Assembly: GCA_017590115.1 (NCBI GenBank)
Contig: JAGGNK010010225.1
Coordinates: forward strand, 1,240,001 to 1,304,000
DNA: 64,000 bases
Source: Montifringilla adamsi
Lineage: Eukaryota > Chordata > Aves > Passeriformes > Passeridae
Reading direction: 5' to 3'
Part shown: piece after piece, positions 51,417 through 64,000 of the stretch
How the letters are laid out: each line of letters starts with the position of its first letter
How positions within the stretch are numbered: the first letter of the stretch is position 1
Position numbers and translations under genes: made by a program
Notes under the pieces: model-generated
What the model saw: only the letters and a program-made list of their open reading frames with translations
Database searches by the model: none
What the model was told of the DNA's origin: nothing

Positions 51417-54400
51417 TGAATGGGTCATCCAAAATAAAAATGAGATAGCTATCTCTAGATTTAAGGTAGTGGCATTTCTCTACTAAAACTTTCTCTCATT
51501 TCAATACTCTTGTCAAAGCTACAGATACATGTAACACTGATTTATTCAAGCTCTTTAAAAAGAAGCATAATCACAAACTTAATCCTACAAGCTGCTTTCA
51601 CTTAACTATATATTGTTACACATCTTGCATTTCCAAGTTATTTTGCAGAAAGAACTATGAGGTAATTCTATCTGCAAGAAAAATAAAACTCTCTACTGAC
51701 CAAAGATTATGAACAATCATACGCAGTGTAACACCGTAAGCAAAGATAATTATGTTGTATTCCTGGATGTACAAACTGTGTAACATACCCAAGTCACTAT
51801 CTTGTTGATACATACTCCAGCTATCTGAAGTAGACCACAGTTATAAATATATATAGTTAACTGGGAATTTCCAAAGGTATTCCAGGGAAGGAGTCAGAGA
51901 TACTCATTCAAGAGTAATAGTTAAAAAACAATTGCTACAATAAATTAACATATATGAAAATAAAACAAGACACTTTTTTTCATATTAGAACACACTAGAA
52001 ATTAGTATATGAAATAACAGACAGAAGTTTCAAAAGCTTGTTAACTTCATTTGAATTATCCTCTTTAGTACCCTCAAAAAGAACATGCTTCTATGACAAT
52101 ACATTAACTTTTTCTTTCAACCCTATTGTTGAGATGTTCTGTATTTATGGAGGCAAATACCACTTAGAACAAGTGCAGTAATGGATGTGCATTGTTCACT
52201 TAGAAAATTTTAAACACACACAAAAAAATCTATTGAGTAAGCATTCATAAAATTAAAAAAAAAAAATGAAAGATACAATTTAAAAAATCTTTCCAGCTTA
52301 TATTTTAGGGCGATAACTCACACATGGACCATAAAATTACCTTTCCCATTATAAATTCCATTTTCATAATTAGCTCTGTCCCATAAAGTGGCTCTTTAAT
52401 CCCAATTGCTATATTTTCACTTTGCTAACAGGCTGTAAACATACTACCTCTCCTTTTTATTAACCTGCCTAATTAACTATCAGCTTGGAGATATACACAT
52501 CTGTCTTACAGATTTTTTCTTTTTTGCAGTTTATTTAAACTAACATTAGTATGCTACTTTGGAATAATATAATAGCTATGCAACTGAATTAAGAGTTTTA
52601 ACATAATGCTCAATTACATTGCATACAATTTTAAAAGGGAAATCAAAGATTATCAGTCTGGGAAAAACAGGTTGAGAAACCACTCACAGAACTGCACAAA
52701 CTTTTTCCCTCTTTTTGTTCACCACAAACACAACCTATCTGCATAGGATCTTTCATGAACAGATTTCTACTGATCAATATCATCCTGATACTGAAAGTGA
52801 AACTCCAGAATGCTTTAGTGACTGTGTATTCATCTGACCCAATATTTCGAATATTTGCATTGAACACACGGAAGTTTCAATTCAAAGCTATGATCAAACT
52901 GCATCTTTAATAAATACATTGTCAAAGTGCCACATACGAAGATCTGATGCAAAGTTACAAAGTAACAGTACATATGAAAAGGCATAGTAATAAATTATTT
53001 CCATGCAGCAGCAAACTTCAACTCTGAGGATTAATCTAGAAGACACATCAAATTCACTATCCTGCTTATGCCCAGCTACCCCCAGTCATTAACATCATGC
53101 AAATTACCTGGACCATGCACTGCATATGCCTCACTGGATGGTAACTAGACATTTTCTATGCATTTACGCGTTCTAGTCTTCTCCAGCTTTTTCTAATAGC
53201 AGTTTTCTAAGAACACATGGAAAAAATTTTAAGCTAGTTATTCTGAGACAACCTTTATAGAATTTGAAGGTCACTGACCCCTAATCCATTTCAAATTAGA
53301 TATGCAAGTACACATGACTTACAATGACTCTTTTTGACTGATATGAATATGGGAGTACTCTCACAACAGATTAGCAGGGAAGTTGCCTCTGACAAAGGAG
53401 TGGAACAATATGAGAGGAAACATTCAGTGAGATCCAGAAAAACAGAAATCTACCTACAGACATATTGCTGGGGGAAAAGAGGCAGAGCTACAAGTCAATA
53501 ATGTTGATCAAACTGGGCAGGGGTTCTGTTCTATAGAAGAAGACAGATTTAGCTGAAGAAAACTGACCACTTCCGAGATAAGACATTTATACTTGTTCCA
53601 TTATCTAAGTTAGATAAATAAGGAATTTCAATTCCTCATTTTCCTTCCACCAATACATGGACTATTGCTTAGCTCTGGAAAAAACAACCCCATCCCTCAA
53701 CTTCTGTTTCCTAACTTGCAAATTCTGAAATTTAATTTTGGTTTAAACCAATTTTAAGAATACATTATCATGTATCAATTGGTTATTTTTGTATAAAAAA
53801 CAGATGCCCTTACACTGAACATTCTCCTCTGCATGCACACAAGGAAGCACACTGCAATTAATTATCAAACTTTATGATTATCCTATCACAAATGTTTAAT
53901 TTTTTTCTCTTTCAGATATATTCTAGTAGATTTGAGGTATTTGCAGCTAATATTCTAAAATAAACCAGTTTCATCAAGCGACAGGGCAATTCACCAGGAA
54001 ATAAAAACACCATGCAGGGACCAGGGAAATCAGTACCTTCATCTACAATGTGTGAATCCTTCAAGCAGGAAAACCAATTATCAGATAAAAATAGATCTGC
54101 ACACAGCCAGGATGGCTTCAAGCTCACTGGGGGCTTGAATGCACATTGACCAAAAAAACTTCAAAAAAGCACACATGCACACAGAGTGGCAGAAGAGTTT
54201 ATATAAAGTTAGGAAAGCACACATTTGGAAATGTTTGCCAATGCTCTTTGGTAGGCAGCAGAAGGCAGTAACACTGGGATGAAAAAGCACACATACAAAA
54301 AAAAACCCCTTTAAAGAAAGGAACATACCCCTCATATCTCAGACACAAAGTTTTGAAAGAATGCCCAGCATTCATGGCATCCAGTGGTAAAAAGATTTCT

Positions 54401-57400
54401 CCTGTGCAAAACAAAGGCTGTGTTCTGCTACATGTCTTCACAGACAGAGCTGAAACCTAGATCCAAATATGCACCAACACAGAGATTCAAAACCTGAAAC
54501 CACATTCAAAGATTTCCAGAAGGCAGAGGATGAAGGCTTACGCTATTAAGGGAGCATCTCAGAACTGGAGGTAGGTCTGTACAAAATTTTAATTTGGGAA
54601 CATATACTTACAATTGGCTTATAGAAAGAAAACTGTCAGTATGGTAAGTTTTAACCCTCAAGATCTTGCAAAACTGTATACTCATTAAGAGACACAAATC
54701 ACTAGCACTAAATCAGCCTTGAGTTACACTTAGAACAAAATCTTGGCATATGCATTTATTCTATTTTTTTGTTACTAGTGTTTATACTATAAGTATAAAA
54801 AATTAAAAATTACCTACAGCATAGAATTTACTTGTGTAAATTACAGTGTGTATTTCTGGAGATATTTAGCAAGTTAATATCTCATTTTTGTAACCTCCAT
54901 TCGTATTTGTCTCCTGTTCTGAAATACAATAACAGGCATTGAGATAACCTCTCCATACATTTATCTAATTACAGCAGCTCTTCTTAAAACCCTGCACACC
55001 CTCTGCCAACATGCAACCATGTAATCCTCATTGAAAAGCTGATTTTGGTCCTGCTTTTTAGTTTTTCTAAAGACACAGGTAATGCTTCACCTCCAATGCC
55101 AATGGTCATTTACTTGTATTTTCTTACTCTAAGATGATACTAAATTTCAGTAGTTTTGTTGGGCATTAAAACTTCACATTTTACTGAGATTAAAAAAAAA
55201 AAATCAATTGTTTATTTTTTATAAATTCCAGTTGTCTAAAACAAGGTTTAGACATATCATCTGGCCCTGCACCCTGTATTGACACACTTGCTTCTCCTCA
55301 TCCCTTTACTAATCTACAGAGCCTCTTCCAAACCAGATTAGATGCTCTTCATGCATAGGTACTCATACTGAATCCATGAATAGCTAACACATTAAATATA
55401 TTCTGGTCCTCAAATTATAAACACATTCCTTTTAAGACATTTTAAACATGTCTCAGATGAACTTGCTCTTTAAGGAGTCACTGAAATATTTCATACAATG
55501 AAAATACTGTCACTCTTGTTATCCAGATACCTAGTGCCAACAAAAACATGAAGGGATGGAGGATTACTGTTCTTTATGCCTTGCACTAACATTCAGACTG
55601 TTTCTCCTTCCAAGAAAACCACAACAAAACTTTCTATTTACAGTCAGAAAATTTAAAAGTCAGTATTTGTAATCACAGTAGTTTGAGAATGTTAAGAATT
55701 CCTGCTCTTGGAATATATTAAAAACATAAACATAATTCTCCCTGAGCTAAGTCTAAGAGAAGTGGCATCAACAACAATGAATCACACTGCAAATGAGCCA
55801 GCCCTGCATCGATCAACTCCAGAGACGACTGCAGCTGCCCCAGCAACAAGCAGAGGAGCCAGCCAAAAGAGCAGAAAAGAAGCCCAAAAGCAGGTCAAGG
55901 CTTGCGAGCCAGAACTTGGCATCTGGGTCTTACAGCTGTCAGGAATACTTATGAGAGAAGTCACTGTTGTCTACAGATTTTGAAAACAGTTGGGGAACAG
56001 GAAGAGGAAAAAGAAAAAAAACCGAATCTATCTACAACTATTACATGCCAAGCTAGAGCGGAAACGCAATGCATGCCACCACTTGTTCTGTGGTCACAGC
56101 ATTTGTGATACCAAACCACTACACCAGTGAGAAAAGTATTATCTGCACAGAAATACAGTTTTGTAGTGATGTGGAACATTAGACTTCCAAAGAGATTTAT
56201 TTCTGGAAAAGAAACATCAGTGAACAAGATGGACATAAAAACTAGACAACTACTCCTTTTTGTGTATGTGTTGCAAAATACAAAAATTTTGCCTTTTTTT
56301 TTTTAAGAGGGATAACCTGCCAAATTTTCCTTTAAACTCTCCATTGTGTAACTACTTCCAGCACCATCAAGAGCTCCAATATATATGATCAACTGTTTTG
56401 TTGCCAAGTTGTATGTACCTTTTATTAAAAAAACAAAACAGAAAAACCCCACCACAGTTTATCTAGAGATTACTGAGAAAATATGAAGCTTCACTATCTT
56501 TATTAGGGATTCCATACTATCTAATGACAGACATAAAACTCATATTGACAACTGCACATTTCAAGAATCATTAAATAGAATTTGCAGTATCTAAACAAAA
56601 GAAGAGACTCAGACCAAGAAATCTAGTTTTGCAAAAATTAATTTAAGTGCATATGCAGGCAAAAATCCAAAGCTAGTGGCAGTTTTTGGGAAAGCTGTCT
56701 CCACAGATTCTGTACTGACAAGCCAAGCAACTGCCAAGCAATGTTTCAAAACAAAAGAGAGACTCTTGGAAAGTGCCAAAAGAGATGTTATATTCTGCCA
56801 TTACAACTCACGCTCCATGAAAAGGAAAGAGAGGACACTTGTACTGGGATTCTCATTGGCACTGTGAATCAGGCACATTCCGTACTAAGCAGATTCCCAA
56901 GGAAACACGCATGCTAGCATGGACTGCAAAAATGAAGAAATGCTCAGCTGCAGTGAAAATCAAAAGACAAGCAGAAACAAAGACAATGCGAACTTATGTC
57001 CAAAAAATACATAGTTCTGTTAGAGGTGCTTTAAGCAGAAGTCAAATGAACAGCAAAATTCTTAAAACACATTTGACAAGATATTTTAATTTATTTTCTC
57101 CAATCTTTTCTTCCTTCTAATCAGCCTCTATGTTTAGTTGCAGATTGAGATACCATCTCTTATTTAGTTTTCTGAGTTTAGAAGAACTAGCTAGTTCACT
57201 ACATTCTTGACTTTGTAGTCTGATATCCAGCCCCTGAACGTCACACTTCCATCTGTTTTTCTTGGACCATATGAAGCATCAGAAAGCTGTCTCAAGGCAC
57301 CCTTCTCCAGAACAATCCTCACTGTTATACAAATAAGCCCTCTAGCGGTAAAACGACTGTCAGACCCACCATATTCAGAGTTTCTGTGCACCCCCTCTCC

Positions 57401-60313
57401 AGGACAAAAATCTTTTCCTCCTAATACCTCCTAACTAAAGGTGAGCCACTAATAGTCTATCTACAACCTCTTTTGAAAGCTATTCATTGAAGATGACAAA
57501 CTTCATCTTGGGCATGAGTGGTGGCTTTGTTACTGAATCCAGAGATAAAAACATAATTATTAACACAGAACAGAACTGCCAAAGGTACAGAACAAATTTA
57601 GGATAATGTCACAGAACTCCCCAGATTCTATGATTAAGAAGTATGCCAATACAGAGATAATGAACTCCACCACACACTAGCACTTAACTAAGCCCTTTGA
57701 TTACCAAAATCATGAGTGAATGCTTGTGTTCTTTTCATTCTAAGCTACTACATTTTCTTTCCCTTCCCTAAGAATATTTATTCTCTAGTTCTAAATACTA
57801 GTCAGTGACCTGATAACAGAAACCACCACCTATGTTGACCTATGTTTGTGGCAGTGACTTGCATTATAACTGGCCAAACATTACCAGTGCATCAGATATT
57901 TTATCTGAAGCAACTCAGCTTCACACACTGCCAGACTTAACACTGTCAAAAATTCCTAAATATTATGGTAACATTTCATAACAGAAGACTAACATGCTAT
58001 CTAGTTTTAAAATAAAACAGTTCTATTTTATATTAGCAAGCATGGGCAAAAACTTCCCATCCACATACTTCTCCTCTTACTTTAACACAGCAATGCAACA
58101 AATTGTTATTACATGAAAAAGGGTGTAAAGGAACAGTGATTCTGTATTAGCACATATTTCCTCATATTCAGCAGTACTAATGAAACAATTATCTGTCTGG
58201 CCAGATCAGAGCTTGCACTATGTTTTTAATGACTCAAGAGCTCAGTGACAGTACCATGGTGTGTTTGCAAATTGACTGCAGGGATAATGAAGGAGACTCT
58301 GCTGGGAGAGGTCCCTAATCACCTTCCACAAAACACTGCCTACTAAGAACACTTCAAACCCCCTTTCTGTTCTGAGTAGAGGTGAGCTTAGGCAATCATG
58401 GTGCACCATCAGTTCACAGAACAGACCCTATCCTTTCTCGCTTGACAAGCCTAAAGCCTACCAGGTAGAATTCAAATGGAAAACTTCTTTGGAAGTGCAA
58501 GTGCCAACAAAACTCTACCAACACAACAACAAAGTAATTCTTGGCCTCCATTTAATCATTTCTTGTGTGGTTTCTGCCTATCATGCACATGCGTTGATAT
58601 AACAGTAAATGGTTATAATTCAGAGAAGAGTGGCAGAGGATGAATCACATTGTGTTGCAAATTGACAGCCAGAAACTCTGTATTAATATATATTTCCTTG
58701 CAAAACTCCTTGCAAAGCCATTCACAAACAAAACTACAGTGCAAAAATGCATAAACTTGAAAAGCAGGTTCAGAAGCAACAATAAAAGTAACTGTAACTA
58801 CTCTGACAAGATTGACAGTAGTTGTATCACTTTCAAAATTCTCCAAATAACTGAACAGGGAAACACACAGAAGACTGGAAGAAAAAGCCTTCCAATAGTA
58901 ACTGTTGACAACTATTAGGCTGGAATGTCTATTCTGTGGGGCCTACAAAGATCTGCAATGGATTGGATTCCAGTTCAACAATTTCACTGACTATTGTAGT
59001 GATTAAACAGGAAAATTTGCTTAAGAACTGTATATATGATACCAAGCAAGGAGAAATCCAAGTGCTCTGATGAGCATTATTAGAATTCAGCAATCGTGAA
59101 AAACTGAAAAGACAGTCCTACTGAAGAGAAAAACAGAGGAAACAGTCCCAATGTACAAGACAACGTAGCTACACATCAGAAGATGTGTAGCACTAATTCA
59201 GGAAAAAAAGAAATATTCAGTACAAGGTTACTGCAGAGAAGACAAAAAACCTTTGACATGCTAAAAAGAGCATCACATACAACACAGGATGTACCTGAAC
59301 CTTTTTTATATTCAGAAATATGTGCACTTGTAGCTTATTTCAGGTATTATCATTTTAAAAGCAGCGACAACGCTGGTGAGAACAAAATCAAGTATTTTGA
59401 AATAACTGATCTGTGAGGAAAAGTTTAAAGACATTAGTTCATGTGATTCAGAAAACAGCAGTGGGAAAGTGATCATGAAAGGAACAGTGACTATATACTT
59501 TTCTATGCTAAAAGTATTAACCAGCTTAACTTGTACTTGGGAGATTTTGGTTAAAAATTCGTGAATCACAAGAAGAGAGAGCTCATAAATAGGTTACTTT
59601 TCAAGGCTCAAAGCCCTCATGTCAGCAATCTCACACATTGCAGGTCTGGTCAAGATTGCATGATCTGGGTTCAGAGCAGTTGAAGAAAGTTAGATAGCAC
59701 TGTACTTAAGGCAGGGTCTACAAAACACTTTGAATCTTCATTCCCCAATCAGCCAGACTGGCAGGGCTGTTACATGGTACTGCAGCTCCTCACTGTCAAA
59801 CAGCCACCCCCAATGTCTCCTGATGAAAAATGGGGTAACCAGAAGCAGAGGGAGAATGATGCAAACCTGAGCCCTGTCCTGCCAAAGTGAAGCTTTTTCT
59901 GAGTTACACCCTGAAACACTAGGTAGCCCACTTGGGCCCTGAATGTTTTCGACACTGGTTTTCCAAATGCAGCTAAATTCTGTAATATAAAGTACACTAG
60001 AAAGGTACTCATGGCAAAGGCGCAGTTTATAGCTACAGATGGCAGTAGGCCTAAGGAATCTAACATAAATTTATCTCTAAGTCTTGGTTTTTTTGCCAAA
60101 ATATTGCAGCTGCCATTGTGTGTTATACAATGCATACACATGCAAAAGGACACTTTTGTATGAGCAGAATCCATCAGTATAATTGTACGAGGGCAGTGTC
60201 TTGAGGCAATGCACTAAGAGAAAATGAAAAGAGAGGAGGTATCTTGTTTGAAACAGAGTTAAGTTTAAAGTCTTCCACCAAACTCTTAAAAGAGCTGTAT
60301 TATGAATTCTTCC

Positions 60314-60332
60314 TTTTTTTTTTTTTTTTTTT
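60314..60332. repeat. T19 homopolymer
   Basis: Nineteen T residues on the plus strand (A19 on the minus strand), the opposite polarity to most other long runs of this window. The minus-strand frame at 60077-60418 has a lysine run caused by it. Confidence 0.9.
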
Positions 60333-63300
60333 CTTTCCCATGTATTAGTCACAATTACTCTGTGGGTTAAAAGAAGCATCTGTCCCTTTCTATGGCTTCC
60401 AAGACTATATCCTATCACTCACCAGATCTCTGCAGCTCAGATGTCTTCAGAGGGGAGCTGAGCAAAGCAAGATGCAGGTGCCATTATTAATGTAATGTAA
60501 CATTGCAAAGGAAACTGGATTTCCTCCTCCTTTTTATTCAGTTTCTGGTAGAAAGGCAATTCTTACATTTAGCTTCCCTAGCTAAAATTTGAGAAATATA
60601 TCATACAGCTGTATATATATTCTGAAGTGGTATATACTCCTACACTTCAGAAGACATTTTACAACACACCACTTTTGGTCCCTTGCTGAAATTCTTCTGT
60701 ATTTAAACTGCATGACTGTAGATGCTATCAATGTCAGAGTTTAATCTACATGGAGGGTGGGAAGAAAGAGCAAATTTCCAGCACTCTTATTCACCCCACC
60801 ATCAGGAACAGTTAGGAAGGGAGGGGAAGGGACATGAAAAACAGGCTTAAAACTCAGTGCATTTGAAAATTCTCACTTTAGAGATTTATACCAGAATAAA
60901 ATTATTAAAATAGTGTAACAGAGCATCCATAACAGAGGAGGTGCACTCTCAATATTTCTTCTTCAGCGTAACTGTTAACTTCTCTGGCTAGCTGAGGTCT
61001 TCGTGTAACCATCACAGCACCTGAGTTGCTTGGAAAGCCTGATCAATTTGCAAGACTCATAAAAACAGAACAACAAAACAAAAAAAGACTCTACCCATAC
61101 TCAGCAAATTCAGAACTTGGAATTCCAGCCACACCAATACAATACCATCCCGTTGGCAAAGAACTGCGGTCTCACTACTACTGAGGAAATTACCCGTATG
61201 TTTTGTGCTACACATAGCTGCCAAGATAAGCACCAAATAACTACAAATCCTAAAGAGGCAGATCCACTCATTCTTACTGACATACCCAGAGTCAGTTTTA
61301 TTTGGCTGTGACAGGACCTTCCAAGTTTATGGAAGACAAGTTTATGAAGCTATTAGCATAATGGTACCAGTATCCCTTTTCCACCTGCTGTCTCCTTGGG
61401 GAGGAATATGGCTACATCCCATTCTCACTACCAGCTGTGCTCTTGACTCTTAAAGGACTGGCTGCAGACAGAATTTAGTAGTCATTATAGTCTACTCTAA
61501 TTACAGAGAGTGAAACAGAAACAGGAGGACTGACAGGAATAGTCTATAATCTGCTTTGTGGAGTCCTTTGTTCACATGTAAGGAGTTCACCCTCAAATCA
61601 TGCTTACATATGTATTTTATGTTTTTAAAAATAATGTAATACACTTTCTACAGAATTAGTTTGTTAAACTGGCATCAAGACCACTGGAAAGATGTCACAC
61701 TAATACCCATCCCATTTCTCCTGCTTCATCCTGCAATTACTAAAACTACACAGGAAGTGAAGCAGGACTGCCAAATGGAACCAATGTTAGCATGGACTGA
61801 TACTTCCATGTGTTTTCAACATACTATAATTCAAGATGTATTAATAATTTTTCTGTTACAAACCACTGTTGGTATATAATCTTTTTTCTTAAACAAAGCC
61901 TCTTAGAAAAACAAAAACAAAATATTTGAATTCAATAACTTAATTTGCTCAGCTATAAGAGTAAAAATCTAAACATTTCCTGTAATAAACCGGTTTTTCT
62001 TGTTTCACTAGATTCTAAAACAAGTTTGTCTCAGATTTTTCAGTAGTTATGAATTTCTGAAAAAATACAAAATATGCTGAGATGCAGATTAACTGCAGTT
62101 TCACAAACTCTATTGCAAGTTTAATAAAAGATACCCTAATATTTGACATTGGTTTATCCATAATCCATATACCAGGCACATACACACACACTTTTCATCA
62201 TACAACAAATCCTCTGAGTAAATCTAACCTTGATCAAACATATTATGATTTATGAATTCTCAGCAGCACCTATCTTATCTCCTTTGTGTAATTCATTGTA
62301 GAGATTTAGCTGACAATAGGCAAGCATGAGGAATCTCCTTTGATTTCAAAAGGACTGTTCGAGGCATGAAAAAAGCAGGACACACCTCACAGCCTGCACA
62401 CTGCCACAACACATGAAAAATCCTTTTGAAAATTACATATTCCACTAATTTCTTCTGATCAGAAGAGTGGAAATCTGGATTGACACTTTCTTCCACGGTG
62501 AAATAAAAATTCAGTGCACAAATAAAGTAATTAAGGCCCAGTTCTTTTGACATTTACTTTCTAGCATGACTCATGACCATCTTCATCCTGCATTTAATAA
62601 AACGCTTTCAGAAAGACTATTAAAAACCCCCAACAAACTCTCTGCAATAGCCTTTCAATCCAGTGCTTCATTTTCTTGCACAATTTGAGCTCCAAAATCA
62701 GTTTTCATCTAAGTGTGCCAGGTGGCACTTAAAAAACAAAACAAAGCAAATGGAAATTTTTTTTTTCATGAATCCAGCACATGATGCTTCAGAGCTTTTT
62801 TTAAAAAAAAGGGGTTGGGAGGGTAAAAACTATAGCAACAAATTTCACTCATTTTAAAATAAAGTACTATAGAACTCATGCTGCAAGCTTCCAATAAATG
62901 ACTAGTAATTATGTTTACAATAATGAGCAGGTATGTAAAAAAGTCAACAACATGAGTACCGAAGCTGATCCAGAATGTTTAATGCTCCAAATAAGAATGT
63001 CAGAAGTTATTGCAAAGAATTTTAGTGCAAGAAAGGTAAATTTTTCTGCAATTTTCTAACTAGGAAACATGTGAGCAACAATACTACATTATTACGACTT
63101 TTTCTGCAAAGAGGCGTTCATATCTAATCAACAATACAGAGGCTCCAACATGTCTGACTGGCTTTCTCCTGCTATTTATAGTCAGCTTTACTGATTTCCT
63201 ATTCTCCTTCTCTTTTCCAGCTGCAGCTGCAAACCCCACATTTTCTACCCTACCTGCTCAGAGCCACTCATTTTCACTCTTAATCATCGAAGGATACAAA

Positions 63301-64000
63301 TGACAAAGTCTATTTATTGTCCTATGCTGCACACAGTTTAAAAACCAAACAAACCAACCAAAACATAACATGTTAGACAAAGAAATTATAAAAAACTTTT
63401 CCTGGACACAGGAAAACATTGCAGTCCCTAAAAAAGGAACACTCCTAGTAAGAACAATACAAAGTAACACTGCTGCAAATTGCATCAGAGATAAATGGAT
63501 ATACAGTGGAGCCCTATAGCTCTACCTATTCACAGATTCCTAGGAAAAGCCATTATTCAGGCTTGTGCTGGCAGCTACGGGTAGCACATTTGCAGAGAAT
63601 TATTTAAATAATTTAAGAGAATAATACATTATTTACAAAACAAAATAATTCAGCTTCATGAAATGCTAAACTAGTCTTGAAATGGTCGCTAAGCAAGAAG
63701 GCTTTGAATGTTCATACTCTGTCTTGTCATTAAACAATTACTAATCCTAATCAAGTGGAAAGTAAACAATTAATATTAATAGGTATTAACTTGGCTTTTG
63801 TCTGGACGTTCAAGTTCCAACTGCCAGCAAGGAAATGTATTCAGCATATTCAGGCTTGAGCTGGAAATAGTTACACATTAAAGGAAACTTCTTTGTGGGA
63901 AATATTAAACTAAGTGAGTTTTAAAGAGATCTGAATGTCTGATTCTTAGAGAGCTCTCTAAAATGTCTTGTAATTGTCTTCAAAGATCTGTTCTCTATTC

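Larger units (their letters stand above)
13817..64000 (-). other. ANO10: Intron of ANO10 upstream of the exon (5' side), partial, about 50 kb
   Basis: This stretch lies 5' of the exon in gene orientation. I searched it by eye on the minus strand for the residues expected immediately before the exon in ANO10 (the helix ending in a hydrophobic run then VE, and the NCALIGMSP-like segment) and found no match, so I infer a single long intron, though a diverged exon could be missed. Contents: low-complexity blocks near 18.1, 24.6 and 51.3 kb; a CR1 copy near 31.1-31.7 kb; a solo LTR at 35.67-36.34 kb; short tandem duplications at 20.1 and 37.5 kb; small hairpins. The long stretches 14200-18000, 22100-24500, 24700-29000, 29450-31050, 31800-35650, 36400-51150 and 51450-64000 hold no gene, RNA gene or mobile element that I can name, apart from homopolymer runs and the short repeats listed separately. 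Confidence 0.6.

Noticed and set aside
57622..57636. AGATTCTATGATTA resembling a CR1 terminal repeat
   Set aside because: Single octamer-like match without upstream CR1 sequence; expected by chance in AT-rich DNA.
59770..60418. Minus-strand frames of 134 and 113 codons
   Set aside because: Overlapping frames in different registers, no recognisable domain, and one contains a lysine run from the T19 tract. The central hydrophobic part does not match the ANO10 exon expected upstream.

Overview
This window is vertebrate, and most probably bird, nuclear DNA. It is AT-rich with very few CpGs and no dense gene packing. It carries a 5'-truncated CR1 LINE with the typical avian/reptilian 3' end, and a solo retroviral LTR whose ends (TGCCCTGG / CCAGGACA) resemble LTRs I know from bird genomes. 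CR1 alone would also allow a turtle or crocodilian. Nothing here is bacterial: no operons, no ribosome-binding-site-led genes, no CRISPR array and no tRNA or rRNA that I could find.

The one confident piece of a cellular gene is a single internal coding exon on the minus strand at 13700-13816. It is 117 bp, phase 0 at both ends, with a clean AG acceptor and GT donor. It encodes the end of the last membrane helix and the start of the cytosolic tail of anoctamin-10 (ANO10/TMEM16K). On the gene's strand the window therefore reads from right to left: about 50 kb of upstream intron (64000 to 13817), the exon, then at least 13.7 kb of the next intron (13699 to 1). I could not find the preceding exon or the short terminal exon, so both probably lie outside the window or are too diverged for me to see by eye.

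The rest is intronic. Left intron (1-13699): an AT-rich self-complementary duplication beside a short telomere-like CCCTAA run (1441-1551), a CR1 tail fragment (about 3965-4031), two unrecognised plus-strand open frames (4267-4500 and 4867-5154), a cluster of overlapping palindromes (10933-10997) and a hairpin inside a diverged direct repeat (12709-12797). Right intron (13817-64000): an A/C homopolymer block with G-quadruplex potential on the gene's sense strand (18023-18174), a 51-bp tandem duplication (20120-20221), two stretches that look like candidate regulatory or conserved elements (about 19280-19580 and 21720-22060), further A/C-only tracts (24549-24648, 51191-51416), the CR1 copy (about 31091-31735), the solo LTR (35671-36336) and several short hairpins.

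Most open reading frames in the window are chance frames in AT-rich intron. I saw no previously undescribed multi-gene system. The observations most worth following are the palindrome cluster, the telomere-like/AT-palindrome scar, the two plus-strand open frames antisense to ANO10 and the strand-asymmetric A/C tracts.
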